Origin: Leifsonia sp. fls2-241-R2A-40a
GTDB lineage: Bacteria > Actinomycetota > Actinomycetes > Actinomycetales > Microbacteriaceae
Length of the DNA stretch: 64,000 nucleotides
Assembly: GCF_030209575.1 (NCBI RefSeq)
Contig: NZ_JARVRS010000001.1
Location: 2,170,001 to 2,234,000, forward strand
Direction: 5' to 3'
Made by a program: the position numbers and the translations under genes. The notes beneath the pieces were generated by a model that saw only the letters and a list, made by a program, of their open reading frames with translations, was not told where the DNA came from and ran no database searches. Numbering within the stretch: position 1 is the first letter of the stretch; each line of letters starts with the position of its first letter. This document shows, one piece after another, positions 1 to 8,669 of this stretch.

Positions 1-1
1 C

Positions 2-235
2 TACGAGCTCGCCCGGGCGCCGTTCGAGGAGAACTGGGTCAGCTTCGGCGAGAAGAACCAGGCGGCGTTCGACCTCGACCTCATGTACTTCGGCGACGAC
101 GGCAAGCCCGTCTTCATGCCGCCCGCCGACGAGCCCGTGCCGAGTGAGAACCATCCGTACAGCCCGTCGACCGTGCAGAAGCTCGAGCCCGAGCCTCCCG
201 CGCCGTACGACACGTTCGTCGACACCTTCGAGTAG
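2..235 (+). CDS. C-terminal end of a gene cut by the window edge; possible C-glycoside deglycosidase alpha subunit
   Basis: Only the last 77 codons are present; the frame is open from the left edge to a TAG stop. The visible tail is acidic and proline-rich (VFMPPADEPVPSENHPY) and ends FVDTFE, with no catalytic motif. Eight bases separate it from the DUF6379 gene, so the two are probably co-transcribed. In characterised C-glycoside deglycosidases (the CarBC and DfgAB types) the beta subunit is encoded beside a TIM-barrel alpha subunit. Position therefore suggests this is that alpha subunit. This is inference from context only; the missing upstream sequence would decide it. Confidence 0.45.
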   Translation, partial: YELARAPFEENWVSFGEKNQAAFDLDLMYFGDDGKPVFMPPADEPVPSENHPYSPSTVQKLEPEPPAPYDTFVDTFE

Positions 236-243
236 GAGCAGCC

Positions 244-660
244 ATGGCCACCCACAATTCGCTCTTCGCCGAGAAGGACGTGCGGCGCACCGCCGACGGC
301 ATCGCCGTCTCGGTGCAGCTGCCCTGGTACCGCAGCCTGTGGCTGTCCGCGGTCGACGACGTGGCGGCGACCGTCGACGGCGTGCCGATTCCGCGCGAGG
401 ACCTGCGCTTCGAGCTCGGTGGCAGGAGCTACCGCATCGAGGAGCTGCCCGAGCAGTCCGAGACGCTGTGGTTCGTCGCGGACCGCCCCGACGTCGTCAT
501 CCCGCTGGGCCACGCGCCGGAGGCGGGCGAGAAGCTGACCGTGGAGGTCGTGCTCACCATGCGCCTGCTGTACATGCAGATCATGCCGGGTGCCGACGGA
601 GGCCCCGGCCGTTACGTGACCAACCGCGTCCCGGTCGAGCGGGAGCTGGTGCTGGCGTGA
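244..660 (+). CDS. DUF6379 protein, C-glycoside deglycosidase beta-subunit-like
   Basis: A 138-residue protein matching the small beta subunit of C-glycoside deglycosidases (DUF6379). These enzymes cleave the C-C bond between a 3-keto-sugar and an aromatic aglycone after the sugar has been oxidised. Visible hallmarks are the N-terminal 'VSVQLPWYRSLWLSAVDDV' stretch, a VDG turn, and the strand TMRLLYMQIMPG near the C-terminus. The family is an all-beta domain that packs on a TIM-barrel alpha subunit. Start ATG is preceded by a GGAGCAGCC Shine-Dalgarno. The last bases overlap the next start as GTGA, so translation is probably coupled. Family assignment is by recognition; the substrate is not known. 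Confidence 0.8.
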   Translation: MATHNSLFAEKDVRRTADGIAVSVQLPWYRSLWLSAVDDVAATVDGVPIPREDLRFELGGRSYRIEELPEQSETLWFVADRPDVVIPLGHAPEAGEKLTVEVVLTMRLLYMQIMPGADGGPGRYVTNRVPVERELVLA

Positions 661-1853
661 CCGGTGGCGCCGCCGGCCGGCCGCTCCGCGTGGCGATGAT
701 CGGCTACGGGTTCATGGGCGCCGCCCACTCGGTGGGCTGGCGGCAGGCACCCGCCGTCTTCTCGCTCCCGCGTCCCGTCGAGCTGACCGTCGTCGTCGGC
801 CGCAATCCCGACGCCGTGGCCGAGGCCGCCGAGCACTGGGGATGGGCGGAGTCGGCGACCGACTGGCGCGCGGTGATCGCGCGCGACGACATCGACATCG
901 TGGACATCGTCACGCCCGGCGACTCGCACGCGGAGATCGCCATCGCCGCGCTCGATGCCGGCAAGCACGTGCTCTGCGAGAAGCCGCTCGCCAATACGGT
1001 CGCGGAGGCCGAGGAGATGCTGGCCGCCGCCACCCGCGCGGAGAAGCGCGGCGTCGTCGCCATGGTCGGCTTCACGTACCGTCGCGTCCCGGCCGTGACG
1101 CTGCTCCGCGATCTCATCGCGCAGGGAGCGGTGGGGACGGTGCAGCAGGTGCGCGCGGCCTACCGCCAGGACTGGCTGGTGGATCCGCTCCAGCCGCTCG
1201 CGTGGCGGCTCCAGAAGGAGCACGCCGGCTCCGGTGCTCTCGGCGACATCGGCGCGCACATCGTCGACATGACCCGGTTCGTCACCGGTCAGGACGTCGA
1301 AGCCGTCTCCGGCACGGTCGAGACGATCGTGCGCCGGCGTCCTCTGCTCGGCTCCGGCACCGGGCTGTCGGGCGTCGCCGCGGACGGCTTCGGCGAGGTG
1401 ACCGTCGACGACGCGGCGCTGTTCACCGGACGGCTCTCCGGCGGCGCGCTCGTCTCGTTCGAGGCGACCCGCTTCGCGACCGGGCGCAAGAACGCCCTGA
1501 CGCTGGAGGTGTCCGGTTCCGAAGGGGCGCTCGCCTTCGACCTGGAAGACCTGAACAGCCTCCAGTTCTACGACCGCACGGCCCCGGCGGACCGCCAGGG
1601 ATTCACGAAGATCCTGGTCACCGAGGCGCAGCATCCCTACGTCGCCGCCTGGTGGCCGCCGGGCCACACGCTCGGGTACGAGCACGCTTTCGTCCACCAG
1701 GCGTTCGACCTGGTGTCCGCGATCGCCGACGGATCGCAGCCGCACCCGACGTTCGCGGAAGGCCTCGCCGTCCAGCGCGTGCTCGGCGCGGTCGAGGAGA
1801 GCGCCGCCACCGGTTCCGCCTGGGTGCGCACGGGCTTCCGCGCGCACGTCTGA
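657..1853 (+). CDS. Gfo/Idh/MocA-family NAD(P)-dependent oxidoreductase
   Basis: A 398-residue dehydrogenase. The Rossmann glycine motif GYGFMG lies at residues 16-21, and the family's EKP motif at 108-110 (CEKPLANT). GDIGAHIVD with Asp197 and His201 gives the usual catalytic/sugar-binding pair of the C-terminal domain. The start is a GTG overlapping the stop of the DUF6379 gene (GTGA). A member of this family (DgpA in the puerarin system) oxidises the sugar of C-glucosides at C3, giving the 3-keto intermediate the deglycosidase needs. Given its neighbours, that is the most economical role here (inference). It could instead be a myo-inositol or other sugar dehydrogenase. Confidence 0.85.
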   Translation: MTGGAAGRPLRVAMIGYGFMGAAHSVGWRQAPAVFSLPRPVELTVVVGRNPDAVAEAAEHWGWAESATDWRAVIARDDIDIVDIVTPGDSHAEIAIAALDAGKHVLCEKPLANTVAEAEEMLAAATRAEKRGVVAMVGFTYRRVPAVTLLRDLIAQGAVGTVQQVRAAYRQDWLVDPLQPLAWRLQKEHAGSGALGDIGAHIVDMTRFVTGQDVEAVSGTVETIVRRRPLLGSGTGLSGVAADGFGEVTVDDAALFTGRLSGGALVSFEATRFATGRKNALTLEVSGSEGALAFDLEDLNSLQFYDRTAPADRQGFTKILVTEAQHPYVAAWWPPGHTLGYEHAFVHQAFDLVSAIADGSQPHPTFAEGLAVQRVLGAVEESAATGSAWVRTGFRAHV

Positions 1854-1883
1854 TCCGTCCGCATCCGCTCGAGGAGACAACGC

Positions 1884-2906
1884 ATGACCCGACCGATCAC
1901 ACTCTTCACCGGCCAGTGGGCCGACCTGCCCTTCGAGGAGGTGGCCAGGCTCGCCGGCGAGTGGGGCTACGACGGCCTCGAGATCGCCTGCTGGGGCGAC
2001 CACCTCGACGTCTCCCGCTGGGACGACGCGGACTATGTCCAGTCCCGCCGCGACATCCTGGAGCGCAACGGCCTGAAGGTGTGGACGATCTCCAACCACC
2101 TCGCCGGCCAGGCGGTGTGCGACGACCCGATCGATCAGCGCCATCGCGACATCCTCAACGACCGGGTCTGGGGAGACGGCGACCCCGAGGGCGTACGTAA
2201 GCGCGCCGCCGAAGAGCTAGAACTCACGGCGCGGATGGCCGCGGCCCTCGGCGTGCGGACGGTGACGGGCTTCACCGGATCGTCGATCTGGAAGGCCGTC
2301 GCGATGTTCCCGCCGGCGTCGGACGAGTGGATCGCCGCCGGGTACCAGGACTTCGCCGACCGTTTCCATCCCATCCTCGATGTGTTCGAGGAGGTCGGAG
2401 TGCGATTCGCGCTCGAAGTGCATCCGTCCGAGATCGCCTACGACTACTGGACAGCGAAGGCGACGCTGGAGGCGATCGGGCACCGGGAGAGCTTCGGGAT
2501 CAACTTCGACCCCTCGCACTTCATGTGGCAGCAGCTCGACCCGGTGGCGTTCGTGCTCGACTTCGCGGACCACATCTTCCACGTGCACGTGAAGGAGTCG
2601 ATCACGAACCTCGACGGGCGCAACGGCGTGCTCGGCTCCCACCTCCCCTGGGCGAACCCGCGGCGCGGCTGGACGTTCGTGTCGACCGCGCACGGCGAGG
2701 TGCCGTGGGAGCCGCTGTTCCGCGCGCTCAACGCGATCGGCTACACGGGCCCGACCTCGGTGGAGTGGGAGGACGCGGGGATGGACCGGCTCCAGGGCGC
2801 GCCCGAGGCCATCGCGTTCGTGCGGAAGCTCAACGCGATCACCCCGCCGGAGGCCGCGTTCGACGCCGCCTTCTCCACTAAGCAGGACGGGGACGTGGCC
2901 CGATGA
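1884..2906 (+). CDS. Sugar phosphate isomerase/epimerase-type TIM-barrel protein
   Basis: A 340-residue xylose-isomerase-like TIM barrel (AP endonuclease family 2 fold). Four likely metal ligands sit at the ends of barrel strands: Glu178 (LEVHPSE), Asp209 (NFDPSH), His233/His235 (FHVHVK) and Glu294 (SVEWED). The family includes sugar isomerases, epimerases and 3-keto-sugar processing enzymes. Here it follows the Gfo/Idh/MocA gene by 30 bp and overlaps the ThuA-like gene by four bases (ATGA), so it likely acts on the oxidised sugar. It differs from the beta-alpha fusion encoded at 3802-5114. GAGGAG precedes the ATG. Exact reaction unknown. Confidence 0.8.
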   Translation: MTRPITLFTGQWADLPFEEVARLAGEWGYDGLEIACWGDHLDVSRWDDADYVQSRRDILERNGLKVWTISNHLAGQAVCDDPIDQRHRDILNDRVWGDGDPEGVRKRAAEELELTARMAAALGVRTVTGFTGSSIWKAVAMFPPASDEWIAAGYQDFADRFHPILDVFEEVGVRFALEVHPSEIAYDYWTAKATLEAIGHRESFGINFDPSHFMWQQLDPVAFVLDFADHIFHVHVKESITNLDGRNGVLGSHLPWANPRRGWTFVSTAHGEVPWEPLFRALNAIGYTGPTSVEWEDAGMDRLQGAPEAIAFVRKLNAITPPEAAFDAAFSTKQDGDVAR

Positions 2907-3772
2907 GCGACATCCTCGACGTCCTCATCCTCTCCGGGCACATGACCCGCGAGCACGACAACGAGAACCGCAGCTTCCGGCTCCACAACCAGTGGATCAC
3001 GACGCTGCTGGAGGACACCGGGCGGTTCCGGGTGCGCGTGGTCGAGGACCCGCGCGGCCTCGGGGCGGCGGTCATCGACAAGTACGACGTCGTGATCGTC
3101 GTCTTCGAGGGACGCGACGGCTACCACGAGAAGGCCGTCGGCTTCGGGCCGGAAACCGACGCGGCCCTCCTGAGGTTCGTCCACGACGACGGCAAGGGGA
3201 TCGTCTGGTTCCACGGGTCAGCGGCGCAGGAGGATGACTGGGGCTACCCCGACGACTACAACGTCATGCGCGGCTCCCGGCTGACGGTCGCGGGCGGTCT
3301 ACGGCCGCGGCCCTGGGGCGAGGCCCAGCTGGACACGGTCGAGCCGCGGCATCCCATCACCGAGGGCATCAGCGGGCGGTGGACGGTCACCGGCGACGAC
3401 ATCCTCACCGGTGTGGAGATCCTCGACGGCGCCCAGGTACTGCTCACGACGTTCGACGACCTCGAATCGTACGAGAGGGCGCCGATCTGGCCCATGTCGC
3501 ACTACCCGGTCGCCATCCCGGCGGAGGGCGTCGCTGCGCTCCCCGGGATGAACACGGATCAGCCCATCGCGTGGATCAACGAGTACGGCGCAGGCCGCTC
3601 GTTCACCATCACCGTCGGGCACGACATCGACACCTTCCGGCGCATCGAGTTCATCCGGATGTTCCCGCGCGGCGTCGAATGGGCCGCCACCGGCAGCGTC
3701 TCGCTGACCGGCCCCGACCGGCGGGGCGAGCGGCGCTTCCTTCCCTGGCCCTACTACAACCGCGAGGGCTGA
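2903..3772 (+). CDS. ThuA-domain protein (trehalose-utilisation type)
   Basis: A 289-residue ThuA-like protein with a class I glutamine-amidotransferase-like fold. It begins [18 protein letters not shown], followed by [19 protein letters not shown] and [18 protein letters not shown], where the family carries its conserved His. The C-terminal [20 protein letters not shown] is also typical. ThuA proteins work with Gfo/Idh/MocA dehydrogenases (ThuB) in 3-keto-disaccharide metabolism, which fits this operon. The start overlaps the TIM-barrel stop (ATGA). It is the last gene of the operon; a hairpin lies just downstream and the next gene is convergent. The specific reaction is not established. Confidence 0.8.
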   Translation: MSDILDVLILSGHMTREHDNENRSFRLHNQWITTLLEDTGRFRVRVVEDPRGLGAAVIDKYDVVIVVFEGRDGYHEKAVGFGPETDAALLRFVHDDGKGIVWFHGSAAQEDDWGYPDDYNVMRGSRLTVAGGLRPRPWGEAQLDTVEPRHPITEGISGRWTVTGDDILTGVEILDGAQVLLTTFDDLESYERAPIWPMSHYPVAIPAEGVAALPGMNTDQPIAWINEYGAGRSFTITVGHDIDTFRRIEFIRMFPRGVEWAATGSVSLTGPDRRGERRFLPWPYYNREG

Positions 3773-3789
3773 CCGGCTCCGGAGTCCGC

Positions 3790-3829
3790 CTCCGCCTTCG
3801 CCTAGTCTTCCGACTCTGCGAAGGCGGAG
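3790..3829. terminator. Bidirectional hairpin between convergent operons
   Basis: CTCCGCCTTCG (3790-3800) pairs perfectly with CGAAGGCGGAG (3819-3829) around an 18-base loop. The right arm is inside the last codons of the reverse gene. It lies between the stops of two convergent genes and probably ends both transcripts. There is no U-tract. Confidence 0.55.
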
Positions 3830-5114
3830 CGCGCCAGCGCGAGGTGTTCGCGCGTCATGTCGGCCGGATCGTCATCCAGCCATCCGTGGCCGCCCCACTC
3901 ACTGCAGAGCGTCCCCGCGAAGTCCCACGCCCGCAGGATCGCGCCGAGCTCCCGCAGCGGCTGCGAGACGCGGTGACCGTCGTCATCCAGGTCCCAGAAC
4001 TTGAGATGGAAGGCCCCGACCAGCGGGAGGATGTCGCGCAGGACGCTGACCGGTGAGCGACCGAATCTCACGAGCAGATCCATGTAGAGCGCGTGGACTT
4101 CGGCGGGCACAGAGCCAGACCGGAGGTGGGTGACCACCGCTTCCAGCGTGTCCGGATCGAGCCACCCCTCCGACAGCCGCCGGAGCAGCTCCGCCGGGAG
4201 GCTCGGGCCCAGCGTGTCGAGGTAGCTGATCGGGAGAGCCGGCATGAACATGCTGGTGTCGACCAGGAGCCGGATCCGCGGGTCGTCCAGCGCGGCGATG
4301 TCGTCTATCGCGGCTGCGACGGCGGGGGCGTCCGGTGCCTGCTGGCCCTGCAGCTCTTCGTACAGCGTCAGCTCCAGGTCGTGCAGGACGGTTGCAACCG
4401 GCCCAGGAGCTGCGGTCCGGCCTGGCCGATCGGCAGTCTCACGCCCTCCGCACCGACGTCGTGTGCCGTCCGCAGCTGGGGGAGGAGGAACGCCAGCCGC
4501 TCGTCCTCGTCACGTCGCCGGGTCGGACCGAGCCAGTCGTCGAGGCTGGCTCCGACGATGCTGACGCGACCGCCGACCTCGGCCAGCCTGTCGCGCAGCG
4601 CGGAGGCCTCCGCCGTGGAGGTCTGCGGGAACGAACGCCACAGCTGCCCCGGCTCGAGCTCGATGACGGAGGAGACGCCCGAGCTCACGATGCCGACCAC
4701 GATGTCGGTGGCGGGATGTTCGGCCCGAATGACGTCCGGAGTCCAGTTGAAGGCGCTCGCCGCCAGCGTCCACCGGTCGGTGCGACCGGCATCCACTCGC
4801 CGTTCGGCGTGGAACGGGAGCGTCAGCGCGTCGGGTCCGGACTGGAGGTACGGGATGAGCAGTCGGAACGACACCGCGACCGTGTGCGCACCCGGCGCCA
4901 GGACGGTGTGGCCGCGGAGGGCGAGCCGATCCTGCACGAACCACCAGCCGTCTGCGGCGGGCGCGCTCACCGCGCAGTCCACCCCGTCGACCTGCACGCG
5001 CAGGTCGGACAGGCTCGAGAGGGGGAGGGAGCGGATCCAGGGCAGACTCACCCGCACGGTGAAACCGTCGGAGGTGGTGGTCAGAGCGTCATCGCCCAGG
5101 ATCGGCAGCGTCAT
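3802..5114 (-). pseudogene. Fused beta-alpha C-glycoside deglycosidase-like protein, interrupted by a one-base frameshift
   Basis: Two open frames, 5114-4368 and 4251-3802 with its in-frame upstream extension, form one protein of about 437 residues if one base is restored at 4383-4389. The frame then reads RLQPVLHDLELTLYEELQG instead of RLQPSCTTWS-stop. Residues 1 to about 125 resemble the DUF6379 beta subunit (GFTVRVSLPWIRSLPLSSL, VDGVDC). The rest is a TIM barrel with the four-ligand set Glu (LYEELQG), Asp (LLVDTSM), His (AFHLKFWD) and Glu (CSEWGG). Beta and alpha functions, usually separate polypeptides, are thus joined. ATG 5114 overlaps the ROK stop (ATGA). It may be a real pseudogene or a sequencing error; all metal ligands are intact, which favours recent loss or error. 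Confidence 0.75.
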
Positions 5115-6388
5115 GCCGGGGTCTTGATCCCCTCGATCGTCGGCCGCCCGTCGGCGAACCAGCGCGGGAACGTCGCCTCGAAGAGTTCCTCGATCGCGAG
5201 CTCCGCGCCGCCTCGCAGCGGCTCGCGCTCATCGCCGATCGAACGGACGATCGACAGGTCCCTGGTGGCCAGCGGCAGCGACAGCTCGTACACCCGCTGC
5301 CGGACCTCTGCGAGGAAGATCTCCCCGGCCGAGGACACCGCTCCGCCGATCACGATGACCGCTGGGTTGAACATGTTGACCAGTGCCGCGATGGACTCGC
5401 CGATCATGCGCGCGGAGCGCTGGACGAGCGAGATGGCCAGAGCGTCGCCGTCCATGGCGGCGATGGACACGGCCTCGGGGGTGACCGGCTCCCCGCGCCC
5501 GGTCAGGGCGGCGAGGGCGCCCCCGGCTCCGTCGGCCAGCGCACGCTCGGCGTCCCGCACGATCGCCCAGCCGGAGGCCTCCGCCTCCAGGCAGCCGACC
5601 TTGCCGCAGCGGCAGGGAGCGGTCGAGTCGCGCACGCGCACGTGCCCGATGTCACCCGCCGCGCCGTTCGCGCCCCGATGGATGCGGCCGTGCGAGACGA
5701 GACCGGCGCCGATTCCGCTGCCGACCTTGCAGTAGATCAGGTCGACGTTGTCGTCGCGGCGGTGGCTGCGCTCGGTGAGAGCGAGGAGGTTGACGTCGTT
5801 GTCCACCCACACCGGCGCGTCGAATCGCTGCTCGAAGAGGCGGCGCACGTCGAAACCGTTCCAGCCAGGCATGATGGGCGGCGCGACCGGCGACCCGGTC
5901 TCGAAGTCGACGGGGCCCGGAACGCCGACCGCGACCGCCCAGACCGGGCGGTCGTCGCCGTCGATGAGGGTGTCGATCATCCCGAGCGCCGTCTCGATGG
6001 TCTCGGCCGGGCCCCGGCCGATGTCCCAGGCGCGGTGGTCCTCGGCGAAGACCTCGCCATCGAGGGTGGCGAGACCGACGCGGATGTGGAGGGCGCCGAG
6101 CGCGCAGACGACGATCGTCGCCTGGTCGGCGCGGAAGCGGAGCGTCCGTGGTGCGCGCCCGCCGGAGGAGGGGCCGTAGTCGCCGTCCTCCAGGAAGCCC
6201 ATCTCGATCGCAGCCTCGACGCGCTGCGTGACGACGCCGCGCCCCAGCCCCGTGAGCCGGCCGATCTCCGGCCGAGTGCCCGCTTCGCCGGTGCGGACGA
6301 GGTTGACGACACGGAGCAGGCTCATGACCTCGTCGGTCTGAGCGCCGAAGCGAAGTGCGGAGTCCCTGGCCATGCTTGATTCTGACAC
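5111..6388 (-). CDS. ROK-family transcriptional regulator (NagC/XylR type)
   Basis: About 425 residues: an N-terminal winged helix (RPEIGRLTGLGRGVVTQRVEAA) followed by a sugar-kinase-like ROK domain. The ROK zinc motif is clear (CRCGKVGCLEAEASG), as is the sugar-binding GAAGDIGHVRV stretch, so a sugar ligand is likely. The start is GTG at 6388; an in-frame ATG at 6373 (MARDSAL) is an alternative. It is transcribed divergently from the aromatic-degradation operon and with the fused deglycosidase gene, so it probably represses one or both until a glycoside-derived sugar appears (inference). Confidence 0.9.
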   Translation of the reverse strand: MSESSMARDSALRFGAQTDEVMSLLRVVNLVRTGEAGTRPEIGRLTGLGRGVVTQRVEAAIEMGFLEDGDYGPSSGGRAPRTLRFRADQATIVVCALGALHIRVGLATLDGEVFAEDHRAWDIGRGPAETIETALGMIDTLIDGDDRPVWAVAVGVPGPVDFETGSPVAPPIMPGWNGFDVRRLFEQRFDAPVWVDNDVNLLALTERSHRRDDNVDLIYCKVGSGIGAGLVSHGRIHRGANGAAGDIGHVRVRDSTAPCRCGKVGCLEAEASGWAIVRDAERALADGAGGALAALTGRGEPVTPEAVSIAAMDGDALAISLVQRSARMIGESIAALVNMFNPAVIVIGGAVSSAGEIFLAEVRQRVYELSLPLATRDLSIVRSIGDEREPLRGGAELAIEELFEATFPRWFADGRPTIEGIKTPA

Positions 6389-6598
6389 AACTCCGTCTGC
6401 ATCCGGCGGAATCGCCGCGCACTTGCGCGTGGGCGAGCGGAGCTTGCGCCGTACTACGACGGAAGCCGGTCCGGCGTGGACCTAGGAAATCAGTCTCATT
6501 GATCCCCGGCATAGCCGATACGCGGTTCCCTGATGCGGTGGCCCCCTCGATAGTGGAGACCGGGCAATCACATTCCGCCCGTCTGGAAAGGATCAAGG
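6389..6598. promoter_or_regulatory. Divergent promoter region between ROK regulator and aromatic-degradation operon
   Basis: 210 bp without a gene. A weak sigma-70-like pair TTCCCT (6526-6531), 17 bp spacer, GATAGT (6549-6554) could serve the forward operon. GGAAAGGATCAAGG directly before ATG 6599 is a good ribosome-binding site. A small CGTACTACG palindrome is present, but no strong operator was recognised. Confidence 0.4.
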
Positions 6599-7618
6599 AT
6601 GATCAAGCTTCTCTCCCACCTGTCGTATGTGGAGATCACGTCCCCCGATGTCGAGGCATCTGTGAAGTTCTACGAGGAACAGGTCGGACTCACCGTCGTC
6701 GACCGCATCGATGGATCGGTCTACCTGCGCTGCTGGGGCGACTACTACGCGTACTCCGTCGTCGTCACGCCCGGAACCGAGCCGACCCTCGTGACCATGG
6801 CCTGGCGGACCTCCAGCGCCGAAGCGCTGGAGGAGGCCGCCAAGCGCATCGAGGCCGCGGGCGTCGAGGGCGAATGGCTCGACGACGTGCCCGCCATCGG
6901 CCGCGCGTACCGCTTCACCGGTCCGTGGGGACACTCGATGACCCTGCACTGGGACGTCACGCGTCACCAGGCTCCCGGCCACGTCGCCTCCATCTACCCG
7001 GACCGCCCGGAGAAGCGGAGCAAGGTCGCCGGCGCCCCGCGCCAGCTCGACCACGTCACGATCGCGACCAGCGACGTCGACGCCTTCGCCGCCTGGTACA
7101 ACGACGTGCTCGGGTTCCGGATCATGGCGCGGACCGTGCTCGACGAGGCGCCGATCTCGATCTTCTCGGTGCTGACCACCAACGAGAAGTCGCACGACCT
7201 CGGCGTCGTGCTCGACGGCTCGACCCGTGCCGGCCGCGTCAACCACTACGCCTTCTGGGTCGACACCTACGAGGAGCTCCTCATCGCGGCCGACACCCTG
7301 ATGGAGAACGGCGTGCCGATCGAGTACGGTCCCTCCATCCACGGGATCGGCGAGCAGACGTTCCTCTATTACCGCGAGCCCTCCACACTGCGGATCGAGC
7401 TCAACACCGGCGGCTACCGCAACTACGTGCCCGACTGGCAGCCCAACACCTGGAAGCCGTCGCTCGGCTCGAGCAACTTCTACCGCAACGGCGCCATGCC
7501 GATGTCGATGACCGAGTCGTTCCCCGCAGCCGACGGACCGAGCGCCACCGAGGAGGGCGTGCCTGACGAGATCAAGGAAGCGCTGCTCAACCCGTACGCC
7601 GTGCAGGGTCGCGGCTGA
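6599..7618 (+). CDS. Type I extradiol (catechol 2,3-dioxygenase-like) dioxygenase
   Basis: A 339-residue two-domain VOC protein. The C-terminal domain carries the iron ligands expected of ring-cleaving extradiol dioxygenases: His152 (LDHVTIAT), His216 (VNHYAFWVD) and Glu267 (LRIELNTGG). The spacing matches XylE-type enzymes closely. The N-terminal domain lacks this triad, as usual. It should open a catechol-type ring next to the two hydroxyls. It is the first gene of a six-gene operon with a flavin monooxygenase and an FAH-family hydrolase, the standard context for meta-cleavage. The substrate cannot be told from sequence; a polyphenol aglycone is suggested by the adjacent deglycosidases. Confidence 0.88.
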   Translation: MIKLLSHLSYVEITSPDVEASVKFYEEQVGLTVVDRIDGSVYLRCWGDYYAYSVVVTPGTEPTLVTMAWRTSSAEALEEAAKRIEAAGVEGEWLDDVPAIGRAYRFTGPWGHSMTLHWDVTRHQAPGHVASIYPDRPEKRSKVAGAPRQLDHVTIATSDVDAFAAWYNDVLGFRIMARTVLDEAPISIFSVLTTNEKSHDLGVVLDGSTRAGRVNHYAFWVDTYEELLIAADTLMENGVPIEYGPSIHGIGEQTFLYYREPSTLRIELNTGGYRNYVPDWQPNTWKPSLGSSNFYRNGAMPMSMTESFPAADGPSATEEGVPDEIKEALLNPYAVQGRG

Positions 7619-7620
7619 TC

Positions 7621-8619
7621 ATGGCCGCACCGAGCGAGGATCCCGGCGACCTGGACCGTCGGGATCCGGAGGCGGAGATCGGGGCGAGGGCCGAGGCGTA
7701 CCGCAACTGGGGACGCTGGGGCGACGACGACGTGCTGGGCACGCTCAACCTCATCGATGAGGCGAAGCGCACCGAGGCGGCCGCCCTGGTCCGTGAGGGG
7801 CTGACGATCTCCCTGGCGCAGTCGTTCGACATGAACGGGCCGCAGAAGGGCTGGCGCCGGCGCACCAACCCGGTGCACACCATGCTCGACACCGGGACGG
7901 ACGCCGAGCGCGGCAATCAGGGCTTCCCGCACGGGCTCGGCGGCGCCGACGACGTGATCGCGATGCCGCTCCAGTGCTCGACGCAGTGGGACGGCCTCGG
8001 CCACATCTTCGACCACGGCTCCGCCTGGAACGGGCGGCGCGCGGGAGAGGTGGTGACGAGCGAGGGCGACCTGGTCACCGGGATCGAGCACGCGGCCTCC
8101 GTCATCGTGTCGCGCGGGGTGCTGCTCGACGTCGGACGGCACCTGCAGCCGGAGACCGGTGAGCTGCCCGACGGCTACGCGATCACCGCCGCCGACCTGC
8201 GGTCGTGCGCGGAGGCGCAGGGCCCCACCAGCTCGGTGCGCGCGGGTGACATCGTCCTCGTGCGCACCGGCCAGCTCGCCCGCGCCCGGCGTGACGGCTG
8301 GGGCGAGTACGCGGGCGGTCCGGCGCCCGGCCTCTCCCTGACCACCGCCGGCTGGCTGCACGACACCGGCATCGCTGCGATCGCGACCGATACCTGGGGT
8401 TTCGAGGTGCGCCCGAACGAGTTCGACGTGCCGGCGTTCCAGCCCCTGCATCAGGTCGCGATCCCGAACCTGGGCCTCACCATCGGCGAGATGTGGGACC
8501 TGGAGCAGCTGGCGGTCGAATGCGCCAGGCTCGGCCGATACGATTTCCTCCTCTCGGCCCCGCCGCTGCCGATCACCGCAGCGGTCGGGTCGCCGATCAA
8601 CCCCATCGCGCTGCTCTAG
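7621..8619 (+). CDS. Cyclase-family (kynurenine formamidase fold) hydrolase
   Basis: A 332-residue protein of the cyclase superfamily (metal-dependent hydrolases such as KynB and isatin hydrolase). The usual metal motif HxGTHxDxxxH is altered here to QCSTQWDGLGHIFDHG: the Asp and the later His are kept but the first His positions are not. A second His (PLHQVAIPNLGL) is present downstream. Similar proteins occur in aromatic and lactone degradation clusters. It begins two bases after the dioxygenase stop, so translation is probably coupled. Likely role: hydrolysis of a lactone or amide ring-cleavage product (inference). Confidence 0.8.
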   Translation: MAAPSEDPGDLDRRDPEAEIGARAEAYRNWGRWGDDDVLGTLNLIDEAKRTEAAALVREGLTISLAQSFDMNGPQKGWRRRTNPVHTMLDTGTDAERGNQGFPHGLGGADDVIAMPLQCSTQWDGLGHIFDHGSAWNGRRAGEVVTSEGDLVTGIEHAASVIVSRGVLLDVGRHLQPETGELPDGYAITAADLRSCAEAQGPTSSVRAGDIVLVRTGQLARARRDGWGEYAGGPAPGLSLTTAGWLHDTGIAAIATDTWGFEVRPNEFDVPAFQPLHQVAIPNLGLTIGEMWDLEQLAVECARLGRYDFLLSAPPLPITAAVGSPINPIALL

Positions 8620-8669
8620 CGGACACCATCCGCTGGGGCTGAGCATCCCGAGAACAGAGAGGTTCTTGC

